64,000 bases of DNA from NCBI GenBank assembly GCA_035456105.1, contig DATIDV010000051.1:116230-180229 (forward strand), written 5' to 3'. The stretch comes from Viridibacterium sp035456105 (lineage in GTDB: Bacteria > Pseudomonadota > Gammaproteobacteria > Burkholderiales > Rhodocyclaceae). Positions within the stretch are counted from its first letter, which is position 1; every line of letters starts with the position of its first letter. Below are positions 17,827-26,608 of the stretch, one piece after another. The notes under the pieces are model-generated. The model did no database searches. It worked only from the letters and a program-made list of their open reading frames with translations, and was not told the origin of the DNA. The position numbers were made by a program, and so were the translations under genes.

Positions 17827-18555
17827 CTATGCAGTTGTCTTGAGCTGCGCCAGAGCCTGGTGCAGGATTTCTTCGTCCGCCGTCTTCAGGTCGATGAAGC
17901 GACAGCCGATCAGGAATTGCTCACCGAGTAGATAGGTGTGCCAGGCACGTCGTGAGCGCACGTCGAGATTGACCATGAGTTCCTCGTCGCGCCCGAGCAG
18001 CAGACGCACCTTGGGCAGACGGCGTCCAACGTAGAGCAGAGATGCCTCGCGCGGTGCAGCGCGCAAGCCCACACCGCCCAGCCCGAGATCATCGAGACTG
18101 AGTGCGTACTGGCGGCCACCGATGCTGAACTCGGCACTGAACGGCAGGCCCAGCGGCGCCTCCAGGCGCACGAAGCGACGCCGCTGCAACTTGATGAGGC
18201 GCGCAGGCAAGTCCGCTCCAAGGCGCACGACCGGCACCGCCTGGCCGCCCCAGGGGCAGCTGAATTGCAGCTTGACGCCCTGCAGTGTGGCGACGAACAG
18301 GAGCTCGCCGGCAGGCACCGTGGGTTCGCCCACGGGCTCGAACACAAAGCTGCCGGCCTGCGCATCCACGGCCACCAGGTGGCCGAGAATGAAGGGTGCC
18401 TCGGGCGCGGGGTAAAGCGTGACCGTCGCGCCGCTGTTTACCAGCACCTGCAACTCGGTGGCGATCTGCTGCGCGTCATTGACGACGTATGGCCCCAGAT
18501 CCACACCGTCCTGGACTGGCTCACTGACAGGACCGACCGCGCTTGTCTTCACCAT
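17827..18555 (-). CDS. YcgR-like PilZ protein (c-di-GMP motor brake)
   Basis: Two-domain protein with an N-terminal YcgR-N-like beta domain (about 25-118) and a C-terminal PilZ domain (about 120-235), probably a c-di-GMP-responsive brake acting on the flagellar motor. The first PilZ motif is intact (Q-R-R-R-F-V-R, residues 124-130). The second, normally (D/N)xSxxG, reads D156-L-G-L-G-G161, so the usual Ser is Gly158. Binding may therefore be altered, though the backbone contacts could persist. It is placed between flgK and flgL, inside the axial-protein genes, so it is probably expressed with them. Length and layout fit YcgR/FlgZ, but the specific orthologue is uncertain. Confidence 0.85.
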   Translation of the reverse strand: MVKTSAVGPVSEPVQDGVDLGPYVVNDAQQIATELQVLVNSGATVTLYPAPEAPFILGHLVAVDAQAGSFVFEPVGEPTVPAGELLFVATLQGVKLQFSCPWGGQAVPVVRLGADLPARLIKLQRRRFVRLEAPLGLPFSAEFSIGGRQYALSLDDLGLGGVGLRAAPREASLLYVGRRLPKVRLLLGRDEELMVNLDVRSRRAWHTYLLGEQFLIGCRFIDLKTADEEILHQALAQLKTTA

Positions 18556-18563
18556 GCCTGGCC

Positions 18564-19943
18564 TCAGCGCATCATCGCCAGGGTGGCGTCGAAGAGTTCG
18601 TTGGCGCTGGCGATAACCTTCATATTGGCCTGATACATCTGCTGGAACTGCATCAGGTTGATGGCCTCTTCGTCGCTGTTCACGGCGCTGGTGGACTTCC
18701 AGCTTTCCTCGGACTGGTCACGTACCGTCTGCGCCGTACCGAGCGAGGCCTTGTTCTGTTGGCTCGTCATGCCCAGATCACCGACCAGCTGGGTCACTGC
18801 ATCGCCCAGGCTGACCGAGCCCAGGGAGCCGATGCTGACGCTCTGCCCGCGGATATCGATCAGCTTCAACAGATTGCTGCTGTCGCCGGGCGTGCTGGCG
18901 TTGGCCGAGAAGCCCAGGTCCTGCGACACCACAGTGCCATCCACGCGCAGCATGCCGCTTGCGCTGGTGGCATCGAAGATGAACAAGGGCTTACCGGGCG
19001 AACCATCCAGCGCAAAACCGGCCTGCAACTGCGTATTCACCGCGGTCGACGTCGCGCGCGCCATATCGGTAACGGACTGCATCAGCGGCGTCAGCACCTG
19101 GTGCTCCATGTCGTCCAGCCCACCCAGCTGGCCACCAAGGCCACTCGTGGCGAGCGTGAAGCTCTCCTTGGCGAAGGCTAGCTTGAGCGACTGCGAGCCG
19201 TCGGAATTGGCCTGCACTGTGACCTGGGCCGCGATCGACCCCACGACCAGTGGCTGGCCGCTGCGCAGCGAAATACTGCGTGTGCCATCGGGTTGATTCA
19301 CCACTTGCACGGCCACCATATTGGCGAGCGAATCGATCTTGCGATCACGCTCGTCGATCAGGCCGGAGGCATTCACGCCGGTGGCCTGGGTCGCAGCGAT
19401 CTGCTTGTTGAGCACGGCGATATCGCTGGACAAGGAGTTGACCTGAACCACTGCTGCACTGCGCTGCTGTTGCACCGCGGTGCGCTGATTTGCCAGCACC
19501 TGATTGAGGCTGTTGAAGCGCTGCGACAAGGCATCCGCCGCCGTGATGACTTGCTGCCGCAAGGGGCTGGATGTCGGCTCGACGCTCGCCGCGTTGAGCG
19601 CGCCGAAAAAGGCATCAAGACCATTGTTGATACTCGAAGCATCGTCGCCCATCACCTGCTCGAGCTGCGCCAGGTAAGGCTGGGTTGTGGCGTACTGGGC
19701 CAGGCTGGAGGCCGCGCTCCACATCTGCAGGCTCTTGTAGCCGTCGGAGAAACGCAGCAAGGCGGGCACCGCGACCCCGCTACCGGCCGACAGACCACCG
19801 GCACGCGCCGGCTGGATCGAACTGAGCAGCACGCCCTGGCGCGTGTAACCCTCGGTCATGACGTTGGCCACGTTCTGGCTGGTTGTGTTCAACCCGGCCT
19901 GTGCTGCAAGGGCGCCTGACAATGCGTTGTTGATGGTGCTCAT
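18564..19943 (-). CDS. flgK: FlgK: flagellar hook-associated protein 1
   Basis: Extracellular hook-filament junction protein. The N terminus contains A-L-S-G-A-L-A-A-Q-A-G-L-N-T-T-S-Q-N-V-A-N-V, the rod/hook-family signature in its FlgK form. The C terminus ends with an M-Q-F-Q-Q-M-Y-Q-A-N coiled-coil segment and L-F-D-A-T-L-A-M-M-R. The length of 459 aa is on the short side because the variable central domain is compact. It is downstream of flgJ and only 8 bases ahead of the PilZ gene, in the same transcript direction. Confidence 0.94.
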   Translation of the reverse strand: MSTINNALSGALAAQAGLNTTSQNVANVMTEGYTRQGVLLSSIQPARAGGLSAGSGVAVPALLRFSDGYKSLQMWSAASSLAQYATTQPYLAQLEQVMGDDASSINNGLDAFFGALNAASVEPTSSPLRQQVITAADALSQRFNSLNQVLANQRTAVQQQRSAAVVQVNSLSSDIAVLNKQIAATQATGVNASGLIDERDRKIDSLANMVAVQVVNQPDGTRSISLRSGQPLVVGSIAAQVTVQANSDGSQSLKLAFAKESFTLATSGLGGQLGGLDDMEHQVLTPLMQSVTDMARATSTAVNTQLQAGFALDGSPGKPLFIFDATSASGMLRVDGTVVSQDLGFSANASTPGDSSNLLKLIDIRGQSVSIGSLGSVSLGDAVTQLVGDLGMTSQQNKASLGTAQTVRDQSEESWKSTSAVNSDEEAINLMQFQQMYQANMKVIASANELFDATLAMMR

Positions 19944-20009
19944 GGTGACCAGACTTTCGTGTTCATGCGCGCAGCGCTCTGCGGCTCATCGATACAAAGG
20001 CGACCATTT

Positions 20010-20429
20010 TCAGCGCCGACTTAAGGGCGCTGGTGATGCGGCCACAGTCGGCTCCGAAGAGGTAACGGCGGCGTTGGCGGTGACGGCAGCAGGCGGCAGC
20101 ATCTGGCGCAGGATCGCGTCCGCAATGCCGAAGGCGCGCTGCCCGGCCATCGTGTCGGCGAGCTTGCCGTCAGCCATTTCCAGCATGTCTTGGTTGATCC
20201 GGTTCTTGTAGATGCTGTCTTCGTCGGCCAGCTCGCGCGTGGCGCTGCGCATCTGCTTGAGCATGTTGCCGATGAAGAAGGCCTCGAATTTCTCGGCCGC
20301 CTGCTCCACTTTGGCCCGATATTTCGGATCGCTGGCGGCCTCAATCTGGTTGCCCGGGTTGCCCGCCACCTGTGGCACGACTTCGTCCAAGGCGGGCCGG
20401 TTCAGGTTCAGTGGATCGATAGTTGGCAT
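20010..20429 (-). CDS. flgJ: FlgJ rod-capping domain protein (no muramidase)
   Basis: Rod-binding scaffold that caps the growing rod in the periplasm. The core E-Q-A-A-E-K-F-E-A-F-F-I-G-N-M-L-K-Q-M-R is the conserved N-terminal FlgJ motif, followed by a Y-K-N-R-I-N-Q-D-M-L-E-M-A-D pattern. At 139 aa it ends after this domain; the C-terminal peptidoglycan hydrolase found in E. coli FlgJ is missing. A separate gene at 27347-28105 supplies such a domain. A strong ribosome site (GGAGG) precedes the ATG at 20429. The gene sits between flgI and flgK in the standard order. Confidence 0.92.
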   Translation of the reverse strand: MPTIDPLNLNRPALDEVVPQVAGNPGNQIEAASDPKYRAKVEQAAEKFEAFFIGNMLKQMRSATRELADEDSIYKNRINQDMLEMADGKLADTMAGQRAFGIADAILRQMLPPAAVTANAAVTSSEPTVAASPAPLSRR

Positions 20430-20442
20430 GGAAACCTCCGCC

Positions 20443-21567
20443 TTAGATGACGATCAGCTCGCCATCGATGGCACCGGCCTGGTCCAGCGCCTGCAGGATG
20501 GCCATGATGTCGTCCGGGTTGGCACCGGTGCTGTTGACGGTGTCGATGATGGTCTGCAGCTTCGCCCCCGCAGGCCACTTGAACATATGCCCGCCGCCCT
20601 GCTCCACCGATACCTGGGAGTTCGGCGTCACAGCGGTCTGGCCGCGACCGAAAGGGGCCGGCTGGCTGACCTGCGAACTCTCTGAAATGACCACCTTGAG
20701 CGAACCGTGCGACACGGCCGCGGCGCGCACGCGCACCCCGTCGGCGATGACCACGGTGCCGGTGCGCGAGTTGAAGATGACCTTGGGCCGCGCCTCACCA
20801 ACCTCCACCGACATCGCTTCCAGCGCGGCAACGAACGCCACGCGCTGGGTCGGGTTGGTCGGAGCAATCACGTCTACGCCGGTGGCGTCACGCGTGGAGG
20901 CGATCTCGCCGCCATAGCGGTGATTGATGGCCTCGACGATGTTGGTGGCCGTCTGGAAGTGCGGACGGCGCAGGCTCAGGCGCACCGTCGGATTGATGTC
21001 GAAGTCAGTTTCGATTTCGCGCTCCACGGTGGCGCCATTCGGGATGCGCCCCGATGTCGGCGAATTGACCGTCACGCTGGAGCCGCTGGCGCCCTGCGCC
21101 GACAGCCCGCCCACCACCAGCTGGCCTTGCGCCAGCGCATAGACTTCGCCATCTGCCGCTTGCAAGGGCGTCAGCAGCAGCATGCCGCCGCGCAGACTCT
21201 TGGCGTCGCCCATCGAGGACACGGTAATGTCAATGTGCTGGCCCTTGCGGTAGCCCGGTGGAAACACGGCGCTGACCATCACGGTGGCAACGTTCTTGAG
21301 CTTCGGGTCGGTGCGCTCTGGCAGCTTGAGGCCGAACTGCTTGAGCATATTGGTCACCGACTGACCGGAGAATTTGACCTGGGTGCTGTCGCCGCTGCCT
21401 TGCAGGCCGACCACCAGACCGTAGCCGAGCAACTGGTTCTCGCGCACGCCTTCGACGTTAACCAGCTCACGCAATATTTGCGCGGCGTGCGCCAACGGCG
21501 ATGCTGTCGTCATCGCGACGACAAGACACAGGGCAAGGCGGAATTTCACGATGAATCTCACAATCAT
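20443..21567 (-). CDS. flgI: FlgI: flagellar P-ring protein
   Basis: Periplasmic P-ring subunit around the rod. The Sec signal peptide is A-L-C-L-V-V-A-M-T-T-A-S-P-L-A-H-A-A. The mature start I-L-R-E-L-V-N-V-E-G-V-R-E-N-Q-L-L-G-Y-G-L-V-V-G-L is nearly invariant in FlgI. The C terminus ends I-D-G-E-L-I-V-I, as expected. The length of 374 aa is typical. The start at 21567 lies 4 bases after the flgH stop. Confidence 0.96.
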   Translation of the reverse strand: MIVRFIVKFRLALCLVVAMTTASPLAHAAQILRELVNVEGVRENQLLGYGLVVGLQGSGDSTQVKFSGQSVTNMLKQFGLKLPERTDPKLKNVATVMVSAVFPPGYRKGQHIDITVSSMGDAKSLRGGMLLLTPLQAADGEVYALAQGQLVVGGLSAQGASGSSVTVNSPTSGRIPNGATVEREIETDFDINPTVRLSLRRPHFQTATNIVEAINHRYGGEIASTRDATGVDVIAPTNPTQRVAFVAALEAMSVEVGEARPKVIFNSRTGTVVIADGVRVRAAAVSHGSLKVVISESSQVSQPAPFGRGQTAVTPNSQVSVEQGGGHMFKWPAGAKLQTIIDTVNSTGANPDDIMAILQALDQAGAIDGELIVI

Positions 21568-21571
21568 TCTT

Positions 21572-22231
21572 TCAGAAAGGCATCCACGGGCTGGTGAAGA
21601 AGCGCGTCAGCCAGCCCGCGCTGTTGGCGTCATGACCCGCGCCGCGGCCGGAATAGGCAATACGCGCATTGGCCACACGCTGCGAGGAGACGCGGTTGTC
21701 GCTGTCGATGTCGCCTGCGCGCACATAGCCGGACAGGCGCACGAATTCCTCACCCTCATTCAGGTACAGGCTCTTCTCGCCATTGACGCGTAGCAGACCA
21801 TTCGGCAGGACCTCGTGCACCACCACCGTGATGGCGCCCTGCAAGGTGTTCTGCTGGGTACTGGACGAGTTGCCGGAAAAATCTCGCGAGGCATCGATGC
21901 CTACCTCGGTCTTGGGTAGCGGCTTGCCAAAGACAACCGAAGGCGTGACGCCCACGCTGCTGCTCTTGCCGAACTTGGTATCGGCCGTCTTGCTGGCCTG
22001 GGTGGTTTCCAGCAGCATCACCGTGAGCAGATCACCGGGGCGGAAGGCGCGGCTGTCGGAAGTCAGCGACCACGCCGCCTCGCTGCTGAACACGCCACCC
22101 GATGTGCCTTTACGCGCTGCCGGCGGCGGCAGGTTGAGACGCACGCCGTCGTCCACCGGCGGTGCCGTCGGTGGAAAGGTGCTGCAGCCAGCCAGCAGCA
22201 GCATCGCGCAGAGCGCAAGCCAGGCTTTCAT
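21572..22231 (-). CDS. flgH: FlgH: flagellar L-ring lipoprotein
   Basis: Outer-membrane L-ring subunit. The N terminus is a lipoprotein signal with lipobox L-A-G-C and Cys at residue 16. Family motifs include F-R-P-G-D-L-L-T-V-M-L and V-N-G-E-K-S-L-Y-L-N-E-G-E-E-F-V-R-L-S-G. The length of 219 aa is typical. It starts 1 base downstream of the flgG stop region and precedes flgI. Confidence 0.95.
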   Translation of the reverse strand: MKAWLALCAMLLLAGCSTFPPTAPPVDDGVRLNLPPPAARKGTSGGVFSSEAAWSLTSDSRAFRPGDLLTVMLLETTQASKTADTKFGKSSSVGVTPSVVFGKPLPKTEVGIDASRDFSGNSSSTQQNTLQGAITVVVHEVLPNGLLRVNGEKSLYLNEGEEFVRLSGYVRAGDIDSDNRVSSQRVANARIAYSGRGAGHDANSAGWLTRFFTSPWMPF

Positions 22232-22232
22232 A

Positions 22233-23021
22233 TCAGCGCACCGCCTGTGCGAGGTAGGACATCATGTTGTCGGCCGCCGACAGCACCTTGGTATTCATCT
22301 CATAGGTGCGTTGCGCGGCAATCATGTCCACCATTTCTTCGACGACCTGCACGTTCGAGCCTTCCAGCGCGCCCTGCTTGAGCTTGCCGAAAGCCTCCTC
22401 ACCGGGATTGCCCTCGGTCGGCGCGCCGCTGGCTGCAGTCTCCTGATAGAGGTTGTCGCCCATCGCCACCAGACCGGCCGGATTGACGAAGCTGGCAAGC
22501 GTGAGCTGGCCCAATTGGGTCGGTGCGGGATTGCCCGCCACGGTGGCCGAGACCATGCCGTTCTCGCCGATGGTGATGGCCGTGGCATTGGCCGGCACGG
22601 TAATTTCTGGCTGCAGGGCAAAGCCCTGGGCAGTGACCAGGCGGCCATCTGCATTCACCTGCAGCTGTCCGGCGCGGGTGTACGCGGTATCTCCACTGGC
22701 CATCTGCACTTGCAGGAAACCGTTGCCGACGATGGCGACGTCCAGCGACTGGCCGGTGGTCTGCAGGGCGCCGGTGGTGAACACCTTCTGCGTGCCGACG
22801 AGGCGCGTGCCGTTACCAAGCTGCACACCGATAGGCGAGTTGGTGGCGTTATCGCGCTGCGCGCCAGGCTGTTGCTCAACCTGGTAGAACATGTCCTCGA
22901 ACACCACGCGGTCGCGCTTGAAGCCGACCGTGTTGACGTTGGCGAGGTTGTTGGCGATGGCTTGCAGCTTGGCATCCTGCGCCTGCACGCCGGTCTTGCT
23001 GATCCACATTGCTGGGTTCAT
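22233..23021 (-). CDS. flgG: FlgG: distal rod protein
   Basis: Forms the distal rod through the P and L rings. The ATG at 23021 is chosen because AGGAG lies at the right distance upstream and M-N-P-A-M-W-I-S-K-T-G is the conserved FlgG start. A longer open frame upstream runs through a palindromic repeat and is not coding. Conserved features include A-I-A-N-N-L-A-N-V-N-T-V-G-F-K-R-D near the N terminus and Y-E-M-N-T-K-V-L-S-A-A-D at the C terminus. The protein is 262 aa, the usual FlgG length. Confidence 0.95.
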   Translation of the reverse strand: MNPAMWISKTGVQAQDAKLQAIANNLANVNTVGFKRDRVVFEDMFYQVEQQPGAQRDNATNSPIGVQLGNGTRLVGTQKVFTTGALQTTGQSLDVAIVGNGFLQVQMASGDTAYTRAGQLQVNADGRLVTAQGFALQPEITVPANATAITIGENGMVSATVAGNPAPTQLGQLTLASFVNPAGLVAMGDNLYQETAASGAPTEGNPGEEAFGKLKQGALEGSNVQVVEEMVDMIAAQRTYEMNTKVLSAADNMMSYLAQAVR

Positions 23022-23034
23022 CTGATTTCTCCTA

Positions 23035-23156
23035 AGAAGCCGTAAAAAATGGAGTGAAGCGAAGCGCAACGATTCTGGCCAGGCGTGCCGACGAAGACAG
23101 TACAAGCAGTACGGCAAGGAGGCACAACGACGCCAGAACCATTTTTTGCGGCTTCT
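23035..23156. repeat. Palindromic intergenic repeat between flgF and flgG
   Basis: Terminal arms 23035-23052 and 23139-23156 are inverted repeats matching at 17 of 18 positions, built around AGAAGCCG and AAAAAATGG. Inside are further self-complementary pieces, including GTAC/GTAC flanking AAGCA and GTGCC/GGCAC. The whole could fold as a branched hairpin. A 15-base core (AAAAAATGGAGTGAA) also occurs at 2794-2808, which suggests a dispersed element. It occupies the entire flgF-flgG gap and may affect transcript processing there. Confidence 0.75.
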
Positions 23157-23882
23157 TTATTCGCGCACGAGGCGGTTGCCTGCCTCAGCCATGGAATCGG
23201 CCGACTTGTACAGGCGCATCTGGATTTCGAATTCGCGGTTAAGACTCATGGTCGCGACCATTTCCTCTACGGCCGAGACGTTGCTGCCCTCAAGGTGACC
23301 ACCGCGCACCCGCAGCGTGTCGTCCGCCGGCAAGCTGCCGCCCGCGCGCGGCACGATGAGACCGGCGGTGTTCTTGGTCAGGCTGGCCGCCTCGGCACGC
23401 ACCAGCTTGAGCTTGTCGACAGGTTGCATGTCGGTCTGGCCCGCGGTCAGAACGGAGATCGTGCCTTCCTGGTCGATCGCGATCTTGCTGTATTCCGGCA
23501 GCATGATCGGGCCACCGTCACCCAGCACGGCGCGACCGTTGAGGGTCAGCGCGCCATCTGCGTTGACCGTCAGGTTGCCGGCGCGCGTGTAGGCTTCACC
23601 GCCCTGCCACTCCACCGCCAGCATGCCCGCACCGTCCACCGCCACGTCCAGGTCGCGGCCGGTCTGGCGCACCGCGCCCTCGCGGCCGGACAGCGAGTTG
23701 GCATGCAGCTCGCTCATGTGACGCGTGTCGTAGCCGTAGCCCGGCACGGTGGAACTGGTGGCCAGTTCAAGATCGGCGCGGAAGCCGTTGGTTTCCATAT
23801 TGGCCAGGTTGTTGGCATGCACCTGCTGAGCGCGCATGGCGCGCTCAGCTCCGCTCATGACCGTGTAGATCAAGGCATCCAT
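23157..23882 (-). CDS. flgF: FlgF: proximal rod protein
   Basis: Proximal rod subunit of the flagellar axial family. It begins M-D-A-L-I-Y-T-V-M-S-G-A-E-R-A-M and carries V-H-A-N-N-L-A-N-M-E-T-N-G-F-R-A-D, the rod/hook N-terminal signature. The C terminus has the matching F-E-I-Q-M-R-L-Y-K-S-A-D segment. The length of 241 aa is normal. It starts 3 bases after the flgE stop and is followed by the palindromic repeat before flgG. Confidence 0.95.
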   Translation of the reverse strand: MDALIYTVMSGAERAMRAQQVHANNLANMETNGFRADLELATSSTVPGYGYDTRHMSELHANSLSGREGAVRQTGRDLDVAVDGAGMLAVEWQGGEAYTRAGNLTVNADGALTLNGRAVLGDGGPIMLPEYSKIAIDQEGTISVLTAGQTDMQPVDKLKLVRAEAASLTKNTAGLIVPRAGGSLPADDTLRVRGGHLEGSNVSAVEEMVATMSLNREFEIQMRLYKSADSMAEAGNRLVRE

Positions 23883-23885
23883 GGC

Positions 23886-25073
23886 TTAGATCGCCTGCAT
23901 CAGGGTCTGCACCATCTCGTCCTGCGCCGAGATGACCTTGGTATTGGCCTGGTAGTTGCGCTGCGCAGACATCAGGTCAACCAGTTGCTCGGTCATGTCG
24001 ACGTTGGACTGCTCCAGCGCCCCAGGTGTGAGCTTGCCGGCCATGCCGGTGCCGGGCGTGAAGTAGAGCGGATTTCCTGAAGCGATGGACTGTGACCAGC
24101 TGGTATCACTCACCGGCGTCAGCTGTCCCTCGTCGGGGAAAGTCGCCAGCACGAGGGAGCCAACGCTCTGCTTCTGGCCGTTGCTGTACTGCGCCATCAC
24201 CGAGCCGTCCTCGGCGATCTGCACGCCGATCATCGAACCTGCGGCGTAACCGTTTGGGGAGTTGGCCGTGGTGGTCGCTTCACCGGCAAATTGCGTGGTG
24301 CCGGTGTAGTCGATCGCCACAGTCAGTGGCGCGGCGCCGGTAGGCGTACCCAGCGTCATGCTCACCGCGCCGACCGGTGCCGTCAGCTGGCCGTTGACGT
24401 CGAAAGCCAACGAGGTCGTGGCGGGCAGGTCGGCACCATCGAAGGTGTAGTGCACGTCGACCGCGCTCGTGCCGGTCTTGACGAAGTACTGGCTGACGCT
24501 GTGCTGCACACCCAGCGAGTCATACACCACCGACACCATGGAACTATTGAAGGACAAGGGATCGGTCTTGTCGAAGGTGCCCACCGCCGGCACGCTCCAG
24601 TCGGCCGACATGTTGGCGACATATTGCAGACGGGTGCTGGCCTGCGCCGGCACCTGACCGGTCGCGACTTTCAGGTCGCCCATCGCGCCAAGGGTCGTGC
24701 TGCCGGGGATGGCGGCGTAGCCCTGCACGCGGCGATCAAAGCTATCCACGACATAGCCGTCCTTGTCGGTCGAGAAGATGCCGACGCGGCTAAAGAAAGT
24801 TTCGCCCGATGTGGCACGACTGACGAAGAAGCCACGCCCCTGGATCGAAGCATCCATGCTGCGGCCGGTGGTCAGCACGCCGCCACCGATGTCCAGGCTT
24901 TGCGTCAGCGAAGACACTTCGGCGCCGGTCGGCTGCGTGCCGGCATACATGGAAGCGAAGTTACTGCGGCTGGACTTGAAGCCATAGGTGCCGGAGTTGG
25001 CGATGTTATTGCTGATGGTGTCCAGCTGCGAGTTGATGGCGTTGATGCCGGACAGTGCGATTTCGAAGCTCAT
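23886..25073 (-). CDS. flgE: FlgE: flagellar hook protein
   Basis: Main structural subunit of the hook. The N terminus M-S-F-E-I-A-L-S-G-I-N-A-I-N-S-Q-L and D-T-I-S-N-N-I-A-N-S are family hallmarks. Central beta-rich domains contain Y-V-V-D-S-F-D-R-R-V-Q-G-Y, and the C terminus has L-E-Q-S-N-V-D-M-T-E-Q-L-V-D-L followed by Y-Q-A-N-T-K-V-I-S. The length of 395 aa is typical. It is downstream of flgD in the canonical order. Confidence 0.95.
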   Translation of the reverse strand: MSFEIALSGINAINSQLDTISNNIANSGTYGFKSSRSNFASMYAGTQPTGAEVSSLTQSLDIGGGVLTTGRSMDASIQGRGFFVSRATSGETFFSRVGIFSTDKDGYVVDSFDRRVQGYAAIPGSTTLGAMGDLKVATGQVPAQASTRLQYVANMSADWSVPAVGTFDKTDPLSFNSSMVSVVYDSLGVQHSVSQYFVKTGTSAVDVHYTFDGADLPATTSLAFDVNGQLTAPVGAVSMTLGTPTGAAPLTVAIDYTGTTQFAGEATTTANSPNGYAAGSMIGVQIAEDGSVMAQYSNGQKQSVGSLVLATFPDEGQLTPVSDTSWSQSIASGNPLYFTPGTGMAGKLTPGALEQSNVDMTEQLVDLMSAQRNYQANTKVISAQDEMVQTLMQAI

Positions 25074-25141
25074 GATGAATTCCTTTTAAATGCGAATGCG
25101 ATGGATGCGGTGAATGCCAGATGGATGTCGGAGTCAGGAAC

Positions 25142-25813
25142 TCAGCTGCTCGGGCTCAGGCGGCCGTTGAAGGCAGTGACCATCGAGGAGGAAACCTCAC
25201 CCAGGCCTGCCACGCGCAACACCACGCCATTGCTGCCGAGCTTGACGCTCTGCAGTTCGCCTACCACATCCACTCCCGGGACTTCGCCGCTGGCGGCATC
25301 CACGCTCAGCGTGTACTGCCCGGCCGGCACGCCGAGGGCGACCGGATCGAGCTTGAAAGGCACTTCGCCCGGATTCTGCGTGCCCATCTCGATGCGATAT
25401 TTCCGGCCGGCCACATCCGTCAGCACGACGGCAGTCGAAGCGCTGGAACTGGCCAGCGTGAAACTCCCCTTCACGGTGTCGGTACCGATCTTCAGGCTGT
25501 CGGTGCGCACGCCAACCTGCGAGCCCACTTGCGCACCCAGCGACAGCAGCTGCATGTTTTCCATGATGGCGGCATTGCCCGAGCCCTGGCTCACGAGCTT
25601 CTGCAGCGCCTCCATTTGCGACAGCTGGGTGAGCTGACCAACGAACTCGCTCGGGTCTGCCGGCTCCAGCGGGTTCTGGTTCTTGATCTGCGCCACCAGC
25701 AAGGTGGTGAACAGCTCGGAGGGCGCATCGCCGCCGGCCTTGGTCACGGCATTACCGGCGCTCGTATTGGTGCTGGTGTTTGCGCCGTTATTGGTACTCA
25801 GATTGGTCTGCAT
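25142..25813 (-). CDS. flgD: FlgD: hook-capping protein
   Basis: Cap protein needed for hook assembly. The conserved segment F-T-T-L-L-V-A-Q-I-K-N-Q-N-P-L-E-P-A-D lies at about residues 36-54, followed by F-V-G-Q-L-T-Q-L-S-Q-M-E. The C-terminal half has the FlgD Ig/tudor-like beta pattern. The length of 223 aa is typical. It begins 2 bases from the flgC stop. Confidence 0.94.
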   Translation of the reverse strand: MQTNLSTNNGANTSTNTSAGNAVTKAGGDAPSELFTTLLVAQIKNQNPLEPADPSEFVGQLTQLSQMEALQKLVSQGSGNAAIMENMQLLSLGAQVGSQVGVRTDSLKIGTDTVKGSFTLASSSASTAVVLTDVAGRKYRIEMGTQNPGEVPFKLDPVALGVPAGQYTLSVDAASGEVPGVDVVGELQSVKLGSNGVVLRVAGLGEVSSSMVTAFNGRLSPSS

Positions 25814-25815
25814 GC

Positions 25816-26235
25816 TCAGCTCTCTCCCATGCGCAGCAGGGATTGCTGCATGCTCTTGACGCGGCCCAGTACCTCGACATTCGTTTCGAAGGCACGCGAT
25901 GCCTCCATCATGTCGGTCATCTCGGCCACCGAATTGACGTTCGGGTAGAACACCATGCCCTCCTCGTTGGCCTGCGGGTTATCGGGCTCGTAGGCCTTGC
26001 GCAGCGGCTCGGTGCTTTCCACGACGTCGAGCACCTGCACGCTGGCGCTGGCCAGGTGCTCTTCGAAACCGCCCTTGTAGACCGTGGCGAACACCGGCTT
26101 GCGCGCGTGGTAGGTCTGGTCCTCGGAGGGCGCGGCCGTCTGGGCGTTGGCGAGATTGCTCGCCACCGTGTTGAGGCGCAGGCTCTGGGCCGTCATGGCC
26201 GTACCCGCGATCTGTGAGATATCCCTGAATGACAT
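25816..26235 (-). CDS. flgC: FlgC: proximal rod protein
   Basis: Proximal rod subunit. It has the N-terminal A-G-T-A-M-T-A-Q-S-L-R-L-N-T-V-A-S-N-L-A-N-A signature, the Y-H-A-R-K-P-V-F segment, and the C-terminal Y-P-N-V-N-S-V-A-E-M-T-D-M-M-E-A-S-R-A-F-E-T-N box. The length of 139 aa is normal. It is packed 4 bases after flgB and 2 bases before flgD. Confidence 0.95.
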   Translation of the reverse strand: MSFRDISQIAGTAMTAQSLRLNTVASNLANAQTAAPSEDQTYHARKPVFATVYKGGFEEHLASASVQVLDVVESTEPLRKAYEPDNPQANEEGMVFYPNVNSVAEMTDMMEASRAFETNVEVLGRVKSMQQSLLRMGES

Positions 26236-26239
26236 GGTT

Positions 26240-26608
26240 TTACTGTCCCTCGATAGCGCGGGCCAAGCCCTTGAGTTTCATGTTGATGAAGGTGAGACTG
26301 GTCTGGAAATCGGACGCGTTCTGCGAGAACGCCGCCTGCTCCACACCCAGTTCCACGGTATTGCCGTCCGCGCTTGGGTTGTTCGGCACGCGGTACTGCA
26401 CATCAGGGGCGCCGTCGCTTAGCGCCAGCCCGCCACTTTCTTCGCCAGCCAGCGCCTGCTGCAGGCTGGCCGCAAAGTCCACATCGCGCGCCTGGTAACC
26501 GGGCGTGCTCTCATTGGCCAGATTCGATGCCAGAATCCGGGTTCGCTCGGCACGTAGCTGGAGCGCATCCGTATGGAGCCCGAGAGCCTTGTCGAAATTG
26601 ATACTCAT
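26240..26608 (-). CDS. flgB: FlgB: proximal rod protein
   Basis: Proximal rod subunit and first gene of flgBCDEFGHIJKL. The start M-S-I-N-F-D-K-A-L-G-L-H and I-L-A-S-N-L-A-N-E-S-T-P-G-Y-Q-A-R-D are diagnostic. An AAAGG ribosome site lies 7 bases upstream, inside the coding sequence of flgA. The start codon ATG (26608-26606) shares the palindrome CATG with the flgA start on the other strand, so the two divergent genes overlap by two bases and have no intergenic space. Confidence 0.94.
   Translation of the reverse strand: MSINFDKALGLHTDALQLRAERTRILASNLANESTPGYQARDVDFAASLQQALAGEESGGLALSDGAPDVQYRVPNNPSADGNTVELGVEQAAFSQNASDFQTSLTFINMKLKGLARAIEGQ

Noticed and set aside
23022..23117. N-terminal extension of FlgG by 32 codons
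   Set aside because: The extension lies in the palindromic repeat; the AGGAG site and conserved FlgG N terminus fix the start at 23021.
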